NCBI RefSeq assembly: GCF_041381155.1
Contig: NC_091138.1
Location: forward strand, 36,449,604-36,513,603
DNA from: Argopecten irradians
Taxonomy: Eukaryota > Mollusca > Bivalvia > Pectinida > Pectinidae
Reading direction: 5' to 3'
Length of the DNA stretch: 64,000 nt
The number at the start of each line of letters is the position of its first letter. The first letter of the stretch is position 1. Below, one piece after another: positions 37,967-49,348 of the stretch. The translations under genes and the position numbers were made by a program. The notes beneath the pieces were generated by a model, which worked only from the letters and a program-made list of their open reading frames with translations, was not told where the DNA came from and made no database searches.

Positions 37967-38519
37967 GTAGCCCGAGATACTCTGGCCCTGACACCAGACT
38001 TAGACATTATGACTTAAGAAAGATGTCTGGTTTAGGGCCAGAGCGCAGTCCTATATCAAAACGTGGAATAAGCCGACACCGTTTGGTATCGGGCCAGGTC
38101 ATCTCCGATTCAGACTGATCATTGAGAAGCACCACTAACCTTTGTCTATTCAATAAATGAATATCTAACCAAATATAGCAATCCCTCGATTTGCATACTA
38201 CGAGAAAATGGCGACGACGACGAGGGAATTTTAAAGTTGCGGAAAAGAAACTACTGTGTTGACACAATAGAACGTGCATGCGTAATGAAATGGATTGTTA
38301 TGAGTAGGTAAATTATGCAGTTGTTGAAAATACCAAGGTAAGTGACGATTCTCAGTGGTAATATTTTATAAGTAGTCTGAATCTGAGATGACCTGGCCCG
38401 ATACCAAACGGTGTCGGCTTATTCCACGTTTTGATATAGGACTGCGCTCTGGCCCTAAACCAGACATTTATCTGTCATAATGTCTAAGTCTGGTGTCAGG
38501 GCCAGAGTATCTCGGGCTA
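37967..38519. mobile_element. Foldback MITE with about 150-bp inverted arms and apparent 8-bp target duplication
   Basis: The left arm (37968-38117) and right arm (about 38375-38519) are near-perfect inverted copies beginning tagcccgagatactctggcc. The 8-mer atatttct flanks both sides, which would suit a hAT-type element. Because the host is a tandem array with similar 8-mers, the duplication is suggestive rather than proven. Confidence 0.7.
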
Positions 38520-38662
38520 ATATTTCTCCTTCACTCAGTCAAATATTCATCCTTCACTATATCACATAGCACATGTTTTACATGATATATAAAATATAAT
38601 CTCATTGATATATAAGACTATCAAGTCTTTCGTCCACAAGGCTCAGCATCTTTCAGCAGAGA

Positions 38663-38842
38663 TCAGACATGTTCGTACTGAATATTGATCTTCCGTGTTC
38701 CGTCCTTGTGGAGAGGTTCGGGGAGATACTTCTGACAGAGGAGATGAAGTGAGTACGCTATTAAGAGCAGTACAAGGAATAGTAGAATTAGAATTCCGTC
38801 TATGACCAACACAAAGTAAACTGAAGTAGGATATGCCAACAT
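38663..38842 (-). CDS. Unrecognised 59-residue single-pass membrane microprotein (candidate)
   Basis: The minus-strand frame opens with ATG at 38842 and stops with TGA at 38663; an in-frame TAA lies five codons upstream of the ATG. The product has a short N-terminus (MLAYPTS), a strongly hydrophobic helix (VYFVLVIDGILILLLFLV, then LLLIAY; residues about 8-30) with one Asp near its start, and a charged tail of about 25 residues with CQKYLPEPLHKDG and KINIQYEHV. This anchor-plus-soluble-tail composition is unlike the AT-rich chance frames around it. A TATA-like box on the same strand at 39828-39837 and a possible 5' exon with an AAG-GTAAAT donor at 39613 would fit a spliced transcript. I recognise no family. 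It could still be a chance frame or the last exon of a longer gene. Confidence 0.4.
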   Translation of the reverse strand: MLAYPTSVYFVLVIDGILILLFLVLLLIAYSLHLLCQKYLPEPLHKDGTRKINIQYEHV

Positions 38843-39985
38843 GACTTGAACTGGTTATAATGCTCTGGAGTAGATGACCACACTACCAATTTTACTGGCA
38901 AAGGATTCTGGTCTTTTGGCAAAGCATTCACATGTTTAGACACATCAAGGAATCTTCAATACTATCCATCATCATATAATTCCAGAAAAAATATTTGATG
39001 GAATTCGTAAGGTGACAAATCTCGGGTCTGGGGTTGTGTTAATCTCGGCCATCAGGGAAAGTAGAAAATAAGGGCCTCTGGTTCTGCATCATCACCTGAA
39101 ATTGCCAAATAGGTTATCATCACAAACTAGAAAAAAAATGTTTTCTATTTTAAAATGTATAATTTGGAATACCTGGTTCTTGAAACTTAAAATACAAGAG
39201 ATAATGATATACTTTAGTTACCAAATAATAGTAACATTAGTGATTGATATTAAATTGAAGTAAGATACAAATTCAAATCAATTTCAAGGAAATGAAATGC
39301 ATATTATACATTTTTCTGTGAAGCAGTTCTTAGAGATTGATACTGTAAATCAACTTGTATTGGCATGCGATTAATTCGCGTAATAAAAAATCACTAAGAT
39401 AATTTGCTGCAAAAATTTTCCAAACAAATGCACTACAGTACAATATGAGTCTGAAACGCAAAACCAAGTCACCGTGAAAACAAGTTAGTGTATAGTAGTT
39501 ATAACAATGAGAAAATAAACATTTAAACAATAAATTCTTGGTGTGTAAGGTCATACAACAAAGAGAAAACAGAAATATAAATATTCAAATATAAACACAG
39601 AATTTGTAATTTACCTTAAGCACATTTACAGCTGGTAAGATTATAGTCTGCACTCCAGTAACAGTTACATCTGTGTACACATATATAAATAACTTAGTGA
39701 CTGCCGTCAATATAAACTATATGAGGGCACACTGTGTATCACATGGAGCCATCTGTTTCCTGGTAAGCAGGACCTGCACATGGCAGGGCCCTTCACTTGT
39801 CAATCTAATTAGGTGTATTGGTCAGACATATTTATAGTACACCCTATAGGTCATCTCTGCTAATTAGTTTGATACATCATATCATATCTGGTAATTATGC
39901 CACTGTATTGATGTAGTTAATGTTAATCATTATAGGATGAAGTAACTCGGCAGTTTGTATAATATTATATAACTGTGCCACTGAA
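38843..39985. other. Upstream region of the microprotein frame
   Basis: This is AT-rich DNA without recognised repeats apart from the possible TATA box and donor site described separately. A 74-codon minus frame at 39330-39554 has no recognisable domain. Confidence 0.3.
39828..39837 (-). promoter_or_regulatory. Possible TATA box upstream of the microprotein frame
   Basis: The minus strand reads ctataaatat here. Transcription would start near 39800, and a consensus donor (aag then gtaaat) lies 190 bp downstream at 39613. There is no evidence beyond motif and spacing; AT-rich DNA yields such motifs by chance. Confidence 0.2.
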
Positions 39986-39989
39986 GGTC

Positions 39990-40265
39990 AAGTTCAGGTC
40001 AAATCCTGTAATTATATTTCACTAGTCAAATCCTGTAACTATGCCAGTGGTCACATTCTGTAACTATATTCCACTGGTAAAATCCTGTAACTATGCCAGT
40101 GGTCACATTCTGTAACTATATTCCACTGGTAAAATCCTGTAACTATGCCAGTGGTCACATTCTGTAACTATATTCCACTGGTCAAATCCTGTAACTTTAT
40201 TCCCCTGGTAAAATCCTGTAACTATGCCAATGGTCAAATCTTGTAATTCCTGTAACTATATTTCA
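39990..40265. repeat. 26-bp tandem repeat in 52-bp higher-order pairs
   Basis: The units alternate tgtaactatgccagtggtca / cattc and tgtaactatattccactggt / aaaatcc, each about 26 bp. Together they make a 52-bp dimer repeated about four to five times, with looser copies beyond. Confidence 0.65.
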
Positions 40266-42335
40266 CTGGTAAAATCTAGCTACTATATATGATAATGGTC
40301 ATGCCAATGGTCAAGTTTTGTAGATTTGCTGCAGTATGAATCCTGTAACAACACTGTTAAAATCCTCAAACAATGACATTGTCCAACCTTGTAATTTTAC
40401 CATGCCATTGTTGTAACCAGCTTCCACATTAATGCAGATGAAAGTTAACACCTCCTGTCTCCTCTAGCACACAGCACATCCTGCCTCAGTTATAACCTAC
40501 ACCTCTTGTCTCTGTATACCTCGCTGCACTCCTGCCTAAAGTCTGCCCAGACCACACACTCACCACACAGTGTCAGTTGAAGGAGTGCAGCACTAGTACA
40601 CCAACCATTGATTTCCTCCTGATTTTGAACCCCCACGGACAGACCAATAGTCACCCTACACTTGGGTCGGGACTCCCTGGCTAACCATATGATGATATAT
40701 GTGCTTGTTTCACCAAGAATCATCCCCAATGTTTTGTGTATTGTCTGAATCTAATTATCTCCTTTGTGCCTCCAAGCTATAAGATCGTGTGTGCAGACTT
40801 CTGTTGGCTTCTCGGTGATGAATGGTCTCTTTCCTAATAATTGTTATGGTGATAAATTATGAAGAAGGATATAAAACAATTTACTTGGTATGAAACTGAT
40901 ATTGACTGTTCAAGGTATCTATTATTATTTTAAATCTGATTTAATGACTGACACATTATATGAGTGGTTAAGGCATCAATTTTATTAGCCTTGATTATCT
41001 CCAAGTTTAGAGTGTGAATTTTGTACATGAAGATAAGTTGCCATATTATCTATTGGTTAGAAATGTTCCCTGGGAACTCAGGCTTTCATCTCCAAACCAT
41101 GGATATCTCACTTAAATGATCCCTGCTGATAAACAAAACCCAAACACCTGAAATTTTGAATTTCAACAAATTTTATTGCAAAAAAGCAAATGAATTTGGC
41201 ATCAGGCAAAGCATATTTAAGCCATCTCCAAATTCCAACCTCCATCTCGTACCTTTCACTGATATTTTAATGAGAAGACGGATGACAGATTTTGGCTACA
41301 GAAAAAAGAAAAGTTAAGCCTAATCTCCTTGTCTGGGCCTTCAAGTTGTTTTCTTGTATGTTTATGATACACGCCGCATCTCTGAAATTGTCCCATATTC
41401 CGTAACTCATACACCCCTAAGACACATTTATACTCTTCTAAATCAAAGACTAGACCAGTCCATTATGAAATTTCAGGGGTGAATGAGTTGGAAAAGCCTG
41501 AAGTAGCACCCATTCATCTTGTAACAGTATAACAATAGGGTACAACAGCGAGCTGGTTTTACAAACAATTTGACTGTAACAGCTGTGTCAGACATGCATC
41601 ACTGAACACAGTCCCTCGCATAATGATCGGACCAATAAAACGTAGGTTAAACTTACACTATACAGTAGACCTCAGTAATCTGAACATTAACACATACTTA
41701 GTCAATCATCATATTCATATGTATTTCCATCTTTATTGCAAGTTTTTCTGGACTATCAGCATCCACAGGCCCACTTCTAGTTTTTAGGGGGTTTTCCGGA
41801 AACAAAGTGCTTTACCTTTCACTAACAAAATACTTAAATGAATTGGGACAAAGTCATTTTCAATTTATCATTGCTCAATGCTTTTATTAAGTATATTTAA
41901 AAAGAATTATTGACTATTCCATATCGATCCTTTATTAATCATATTTGTATTTTTATAATAATTTTGCAGATTTTCTAAAATTTCCTTAAAACATCATTTA
42001 AGATTTATCTTTGTGGTTTTTAACAATATGTTTTATAATTTAATTTATATTGAATTTTTGAAACATTCATACAACATTGTTAAAATCAAAATCTGTGTCT
42101 TAATTATGTACAAGAAAGTTATAAGATAAATAGATAAATACAAACAGATTATTGACCATTTTTTCCATATCTGCTAAAGTCTTATTTTTGTTTGATATCA
42201 GTCTATTTGACCCTTTACCTATGGAAGGTTTCTGTAACACTTTATCTGTTATTGCTTTAATTAGGACAACTTCATTTACATTCTACTCATAAATTTTACT
42301 TTTAAGATGTTTACCATTTAAACGTCCACTACCTG
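40266..42335. other. Intergenic region with one unexplained minus-strand frame
   Basis: The segment 40490-40729 is less AT-rich than its surroundings and has a 79-codon minus frame with a mixed composition (IIWLARESRPKCRVTIG, WADFRQECSEVYRDKRCRL). I recognise no family and see no supporting splice structure. The stretch 41668-41790 (cagtagacctcagtaatctg) resembles a decayed pogo-like end. The rest is AT-rich and unassigned. Confidence 0.3.
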
Positions 42336-42339
42336 TCTG

Positions 42340-42725
42340 AAATGGCTTTTAATTTTTAAAATTTGAATGTATTTATAACAAGATTGATAATTTTGTAGAG
42401 TCGCAAAAGTTAAAAGCTTACCGTTAATACTACACCTGTCATCACCTTCTGAACAATTAAATTTAAATAAATTAAATGTTAAATTTTATAATGCGAGTCA
42501 TATTATGTTTCCCGCTGTTGTCCTAATTACCACACATTAGTTTTAAAATTATCACAGGGCCAGACGGCAAAACAGCAAAATGAATCTTCACTGTGAACAT
42601 AGTTTATGCAGGAAATCTTGCATTTGTTTGGTATTGTAACATCATCTTAGGCCATCAATATATGTTTCCCTATATGTTATTAATGTTTTTAAGAAACTTT
42701 ATTTTGTTTTGTTTTGGAAAGATAG
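42340..42725. mobile_element. TTAA-type MITE family, copy 2
   Basis: It is collinear with 47230-47637: left end gtccactacctgtctgaaat, middle gccagacggcaaaacagc, right end ttttggaaagatagtgg. The terminal TTAA is not preserved. Confidence 0.6.
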
Positions 42726-42776
42726 TGGTATTATTTTTGTGAGGATCATACCCAACATACAAATAAATGAAGTTGA

Positions 42777-43560
42777 CAATTCAACATCACTGCAATCATC
42801 AGCTGAACATTATTGCAATAATCAGCTGAACATCACTGCAATAACCAGCTGTACATTACTGCATTCATCAGCTGAACATTTCTGCAATAACCAGCTGAAC
42901 ATTACTGCAATAATCAGCGGAACATTACTGCAAAAATTTGCTGAGCATTACTGCAATACTCAATTCTATTGCAATAATCAGCTGAACATCACTGCAATAA
43001 TCAGCTGTACATTACTGCATTCATCAGCTGAACATTACTGCAATAATCAGCTGTACATTACTGCATTAATCAGCTGAACATTACTGCATTAATCAGCTGA
43101 ACATTACTGCAATAATCAGCTGTACATTACTGCAATAATCAGCTGTACATTACTGCATTCATCAGCTGAACATTACTGCAATAATCAGCTGTACATTACT
43201 GCATTAATCAGCTGAACATTACTGCAATACTCAATTCTATTGCAATAATCAGCTCTAACATTACTGCAATAATCTGCTTAGCATTACTGCATTTATCTGT
43301 TGAACATCACTGCAATAATCAATCAGCTGAGCATTATTGCAATTATCAGCTGAACATCCCTGCAATAATCAATAATCTGCTGAATTTACTGCAATAATCA
43401 GTTGAATATTACTGCAATTATCAGCTAAAAAATACTGCAATCATCAGCTGAACACTGCAATCATCTGCTTAACAGTACTGCAATAATTAAATGAACATTA
43501 CTGCAATTATCAGCTGCAACGAAGAAACAATCATGAGCTTCAACATATACTGCAATTGTC
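42777..43560. repeat. 23-bp tandem repeat rich in CAGCTG
   Basis: The unit is aatcagctgaacattactgc plus aat (23 bp). About 30 imperfect copies occur, diverging toward the right edge. Many copies carry cagctg, an E-box core. The 122-codon plus-strand frame here is an artefact of the repeat. Confidence 0.85.
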
Positions 43561-44217
43561 AGCAGTAACTTTACCACAAACATTAACCACAATATTGCTT
43601 CAAACACATGTACTGTAACAGACTGCAATCACCTGTAAAAGCTGTAAAATAGGCATTAAATCTCATTTGATTTCAAACAAGAATAAATTTGAACAACAAA
43701 CTTTTATAAAAACGTTATATACAAACCTAAAATGATGACTTCATATTCTCCAATGTTTCCTTGTAAATTTTCAAATATTTTCAGTAAGTTTAACAGTGTC
43801 ATCAGGTAATTTTCTGCACACTGTACATGTGACAACCGGCATGCATTTTACCTGTTTAAACCTGGGGACACATCCTGAAAATTATCGAACAGACACTGAT
43901 CCAGGAACAAAACACGCCAGCTCTCATATCCTAGAGAGAGAGGGAAAACCCCTGCTTATCAAATTTTTTTTTTCTTCTAATCTTTAATTTTTTTCCCAAA
44001 ATGCCCAGCTTGATCAATATAATGCTTTTCAAAGAAATGCTTCACACAATATCTCCAAGAAGTATTGAGGCGAAAAGCAATGGCAAGAAAAAGTCAACTT
44101 TATAAAAATAGTTCATGCAAATCTACAGATCAAATTACATAGGGTAATAGAAAATTCTCTGCTGTATGTTTATTTTTTTCATTTTTTTTTCAAATTGTGT
44201 GTGTGCATTTTTTTTTT
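43561..44217. other. Intergenic spacer, nothing recognised
   Basis: This is AT-rich with several T-runs. No repeat borders, exon or RNA gene could be supported. Confidence 0.3.
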
Positions 44218-44402
44218 GCCAAGTGGTTAAGATGTCCTGACATAATTACCACAAGCCCTCCACTTCTGGATCACGAGTTCGAATCCCATGCAGGGCAGTT
44301 GCCAAGTACTGACCACTGGTCGGTGGTTGTTCTGCATTCAGGTACTCCGCTTTCCTCCGCTATCAAACCCTGGCTGTTAATACGACGTAAACTAAAATAA
44401 AC
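44218..44402 (+). mobile_element. tRNA-derived SINE
   Basis: It begins with a tRNA-like head (gccaagtggttaagatgtcc, then gagttcgaatccc as B-box). A central conserved part follows, with ggtactccgctttcctccgc, and the tail is gttaatacgacgtaaactaa followed by aataaacc. An inverted fragment of the same central part lies at 45415-45520. The head and central domain agree with published bivalve SINEs as I recall them, but I did not match a named family. Confidence 0.65.
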
Positions 44403-45414
44403 CTAAAACAAACCAGATCAAAGGGGCAATGGAACTATTTGGAGTTTTCTAAAGATGAAAGTACATTGTACCTGCTTCAATATTTTGAAGGGTTGACATT
44501 ATTTTATTTTTAATAAATCTTTTTCGTTACCGTGATAAACTGAACATTAATGAGAGGACTAAACTTTTAACACAACCAAGGGAGAACTTGAATGATTTGT
44601 GATACGGAATGACAAAACTCAATTTAAAGTTCCCTTCAAAGTTTCAATCGCAGGTATATGTACACAGTAAGATTTCTTTGACAAGCTCTGTCACCTACCT
44701 GTTACGTAACACGTGGCAGACATTTTTTCTGAGACGAGGGGGATATAGACTATCCCACATATATGACCAGGAAGTAGGCAAAGAGTATCTAGATCAAGTC
44801 ATTTCGCCCCATTAAAATGCTATAGCACAGTGTTGTATGCTCAGCAGTGCCGAAGTCGACATTGAGCATCAAATTTCAACTTTCATTTCGAAGACAACTT
44901 GTACACTTGTACACCTTTATGTACTTAAGCTGCCTGGTCATTTGTTTGATAAAAGTGACAGGGGACACATCAAACTAGTCATAGAAACGTCACATATTTA
45001 CTGGTTGTGTAACAATACTTTCCAGACAAAATAAAATGTTTTGAAATACTTGCACTTGGATGTCATAGGTATATACATGTGTATATATAGCACTCTCTCA
45101 TTTTCTCCAATCAGATGTTAACAATGTACATGAACAGCCCTGATCCTTTAAATCTGAACTTGACACTTGATTTTGACAAAATGGCATTAAATAAGCTTTC
45201 AAATATTCAAACTGATGCTTTACTATTCAAGTTGAAAATCAATTTTGTTACATAATGCTAACAAACCTTTATCAATCTTATCAGCACACAGCAGTCAGAT
45301 GAAGACCTTGATATGGGGGGGGGGGGGGCACAATAGTAAGTTGTCAAGGAGTGAAGGTAGGCTCCATACTGTAACTCTCTTGTCCAAATAGAAAATACAT
45401 TTGTTTGGGTTTTG
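44403..45414. other. Intergenic spacer
   Basis: No gene is supported. A run of about 12 G (45316-45328) precedes the SINE fragment. Frames of 65-68 codons at 44609-45034 have no recognisable domain. Confidence 0.3.
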
Positions 45415-45520
45415 AAAGTTTAACATCCTATTAGCAGTCAGGGTCATGCCAGATTTGTTGGTGGAGGAAAGCTGGAGTACCCGGAGAAAAACCACTGAAC
45501 AGTGAGTCATAAGTACCAGT
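45415..45520 (-). mobile_element. SINE fragment (central domain)
   Basis: On the plus strand it reads gtttaacatcctattagcag and gaggaaagctggagtacccg, the reverse complement of the conserved middle of the SINE at 44218-44402. The tRNA head is missing. Confidence 0.55.
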
Positions 45521-45688
45521 ACGTTAGGCAATTTTTTGATGACTGCCCAAACTTACTGGCTTTGTACAACCAGTTATAACTCATCTCCTTGGTACTTATG
45601 AAAATATCTCAATATTTATAACACAACTTTTACAGTATGCTCAAAATAGAAAATAAAGGACTGTTCTAAGCTTTTAACAAGACAAAAA

Positions 45689-46626
45689 ACAAGAGGCCCA
45701 TGGGCCTTAACGGACATCTGACTTTTGGCACAAAACAACATAGTCACAGTATACAGTAGGGGCTAACAATTAAGGCAATGCAAACATACCTCTTATTTGA
45801 AGCTGCAAGTTTCCAAAATTTTTCATGACTTTGATTTTAAAAGAACAAGGTAGCTCTTTATTCTAGTATGCTACAGGCCCAATATCACGGCCTCTTAGTT
45901 ATTCACAAGAAGTTGTTTAAAGATTTTAGCCTATTTAACCCCTGTGACCTTGAATGAAGGTCAAGGCCATTCATTTGAACAATCTTGGTAGCCCTTCATC
46001 CCAGCATGTCACAGGCCAAATATGAGTACCTTGGGCCTTACGGTTCTTGAGAAGAAGTCATTTAAAGATTTTATCCTTTTTGACCCCATGACCTTGAAAG
46101 AAGTTCAAGGTCCTTCATTTGAACAAACTTGGTAACCCTTCATCCCAGTATGCCACAGGCCCGATTTCAGGTCTTTAGGCCTCCCAGTTATTCTCAAGAA
46201 GCTGTTTAACCTATTTGACCCCTGTTACCTTGAATGAAGGTCAAGGTCTATCATTCGAACAAACTAGGCCTTACGGTTCTTGAGAAGAAGTCGTTTAAAG
46301 ATTTTATACTTTTTGACCCAATGACCTTGAATGAAGTTCAAGGTCATTCAAGGTCCTTCATTTGAATAAACTTGGTAACCCTTCATCCCAATCAAAGTTG
46401 TTTAAAAGATTTTAGCCTATTTGACCTCTGTGACCTTGAATGAAGGTCAAGGTCATTCATTTGAATAAATTTGGTAGCCCTTTATCCCAGCATGCTACAG
46501 GCTAAATATCCGTACCCTAGGCCTTTAGGTTATTACGTACGGCGGAGGCATATCGTGGACGGCGCACGGCGGACGACGACGAACAGTGCATAATGGCAAT
46601 AGGTCATCCTGACCCTTCGGAAGAAG
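45689..46626 (+). mobile_element. Family D satellite-bearing element
   Basis: It starts acaagaggcccatgggcc, then ttaacggacatctgac. Cores carry ccttgaatgaaggtcaagg, cttggtagcccttcatccc and gaagaagtcgtttaaagatt and recur about every 130-190 bp. The end has a run of ggcgg/acgacg near 46540-46590 and the decayed hairpin ggtcatcctgacccttcgg. An inverted copy lies at 6790-7700. Confidence 0.65.
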
Positions 46627-47229
46627 TACTTTAATGAAGCAAATATCATAAAATTGGTTCACTTCATATTCTGCAATGTCCAACGATGGAAGTATACAAA
46701 ATTGATTCCACTTAGGTACTTGTATCAAAGTTTATTTGAGGTAAAAACTGGTGACAGCAAACATTCCCAGATACTTTGAAGTGCGTACTGTTATAATTTC
46801 TTCCTGTCCGGTTCTGTCTGTACAGTTTGGCACCCACATCCATCAAATTATTATGTAGTGATTAGATTGTTCAATTTTAAAAATGGAGTATATACTTGAT
46901 ACAATAGATATGATAGTTGTGTATTTTTACAGCTGCAGTTGCCATGGTTACCATCCTCAATTTTCGGCTTTTTTTGCTGAGTTTTCACTTAGAAACCACA
47001 TAGAGTACATCCTTGAACAAACTTAATTTTTCTACCAAAAATGAATCTAAAGGGTCTACATGTTCTATGTGGTTTTTAGACAAAAACTATCAAAAAAATG
47101 ACAAAATTTTCAAATTCATTGATTTTATGATTATTTCTGATGGTTATCATGGCAACTCTAAAGCTGTAGAAAACTTTCATTACAATTGGATCATGGATGT
47201 ACTAAATGCTTCAAATACAACTTTATTTC
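46627..47229. other. Intergenic spacer, nothing recognised
   Basis: This is AT-rich. The 83-codon frame at 47013-47264 runs into the MITE at 47230 and is not supported as a gene. Confidence 0.3.
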
Positions 47230-47637
47230 TTAAAGGCCCACTACCTTTCCGAAATGGCTTTTAATTTTTAAAATGGGAATGTAAAACAAGATCGATAATT
47301 TTGTAGAGTCTTAAAAATTATTAACTAACCGTTAATACTACATTTATCATCACCTTCTGAACGATTCAATTAAAATAAATAGAATGTTTATTTTCATAAC
47401 GCGGGTCGTATTATGTTTCTCGCCGATGTCCTAAATACCACGCGGTAGTTGACTATCACTGCGCCAGACGGCAAAACAGCGAATTGACTTTCCGCTGTTT
47501 TCATATATTACGTAGGAAATCTTGCATATGTTTGGTGTCGTAACCTTATTTTAGGTCATCGGTATGCATTTTCTGACGTTATTAATGTTTTTTAAGAAAC
47601 CTTTATTTTTTGCCCCGGAAAGGTTATGGGCCTTTAA
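47230..47637. mobile_element. TTAA-type MITE, best preserved copy 3
   Basis: Both ends are intact: ttaaaggcccactacctttc at 47230 and ccggaaaggttatgggcc plus tttaa ending at 47637, an inverted pair with TTAA at each border, as for piggyBac-like targets. At 408 bp it has no coding capacity. Two diverged copies lie within 10 kb. Confidence 0.7.
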
Positions 47638-48770
47638 GAATGAGTTTAAAGAATTGATGGATTTGAGGGCCAAAAAAGGCCAAAATATGACCGAATTCTT
47701 AATCAATTAAATATCAAAGTATTGATCAAAACAATGGCTTGATTTAAAAATCTGCACTTCACAATAAAAAAATCAACACAACTAATCTGCTTGTAGTTTT
47801 TATTCCTGGATTAGTGATAAAACAATTCACGTACTGCTGATCTGCTTCTGTGGGCCTTTTGCTTTGATTTAGGAGTCAAGTCAACATTTCTAACATATTC
47901 GACCTTTTAACCTTTAATAAAGGCTAAGGTCCTTCATTTGAACAAATTTTGGAGATCTTCAATCTAGCAAAGTAATAGCAAACTGCTTGATTAAAATCAT
48001 CTGTTAACGGCTTTATTAGCAAATAATTATGATTTATGATTTTAATCAGATTGGTTCACAGCATAAGGCCCAGAGGGCACTGATGGACTATGTATCATGT
48101 AATGTAACACATTTACAGAAAAATCAATTGATTTGTTCCAAAAGTGTATTGATTCCATGCCTTTACAAGGCACACATGGAAGTGTTGATACATAGAGCCT
48201 AGGCCCTCACTGAATAATAAATAAACAATACATGGGACCAATCTTACAATACACAGGCCTACAATATGGCTTAGACTCCAGACCAAGGTACCAAGTAAGG
48301 CTTTATGTTCATTACAAAATCTAATCATTAGTGAATTAAAGATGCATCCAATTATCTGTCTGTTCTAATTACAATAATATATGTTGTACAAATGTATTGG
48401 TTTCAGATTCCAGAAATATCCAATTATCCAGCACTCTCGACTCAGCACAGAGAAAATTTCCAACAAAATCTCTGAAGAAATTCCATCCATTACAATGACA
48501 TCCAATTACTGGCCACTAACTCCTTGGAATCTATTAACTCTTGCAGTGAAGAATGATCACTGGTCATGACAATAGCTAGAAATAATTTCCTTTTGGGTCA
48601 AATTACAGACTAGCTTGTATTGTACAGTAGAGATTTCGCTGGTAATGAAGGCGTTGAAACAGTTGTGGGGTTTTACTGGTTTTACCATCAAAATAAATCT
48701 TTAGAATATTACACAATTTCTGTATAGACATATTTTTCTCTTAATATATTGCTAATCTAGAAACAAGACT
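47638..48770. other. Intergenic spacer with a palindromic repeat
   Basis: A diverged relative of the 26078 palindrome lies at about 47985-48055 (gattaaaatcatctg, then gattttaatcagattg). Nothing else was recognised. Confidence 0.4.
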
Positions 48771-49348
48771 TAACAGTCACCTGAGTTCGGATAAAGAATG
48801 AAACAAAGACAAATAAACACTTATAAATGCCCATCAGGCTCTTGAAATCAGTCAATTTGACCTTTTAATCTTTAAAGAGTATTTGATTCCATTACAACTG
48901 CTTCATGTTAAAACTGAGCAAATATTACTCATAAATGTGTTTTCCCTATATCTAAACTAAAGTAAATTTGACCCCTTCTCCAGGGACAATTCCGAGAGCC
49001 CAAGGCCACAAATATTATAAAGGGCATTGAGACCTTTTATTATATGAAGAGTATTTGGTTCCATGAAATCTTTGACTTCAGAAGAATTTTTTTTTAATTT
49101 TAGCCATTTTGACCCCGTTGGGCCCACCCCTCTGGCCCCTGGGAGTCAGCCAGGGACCTATATGGATGTGATGTTAATATACTACCTGGTATCCCATGCT
49201 CATTATTCCAACTGAGTTTGACTTATTTCTTATGAAAATTGAGCTAAAGTAAATTTGACCCCCGTCCAAGGGGCCAATCTGAGACCCAGGTCCTTGAAAT
49301 TCACAATTTTTGTAGAGGTCCTTCAGACCTTCCAATATATGAAGAGTA

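Noticed and set aside
42709-43077. 122-codon frame with repeated HYCNNQLNITAI
   Set aside because: Artefact of the 23-bp tandem repeat.
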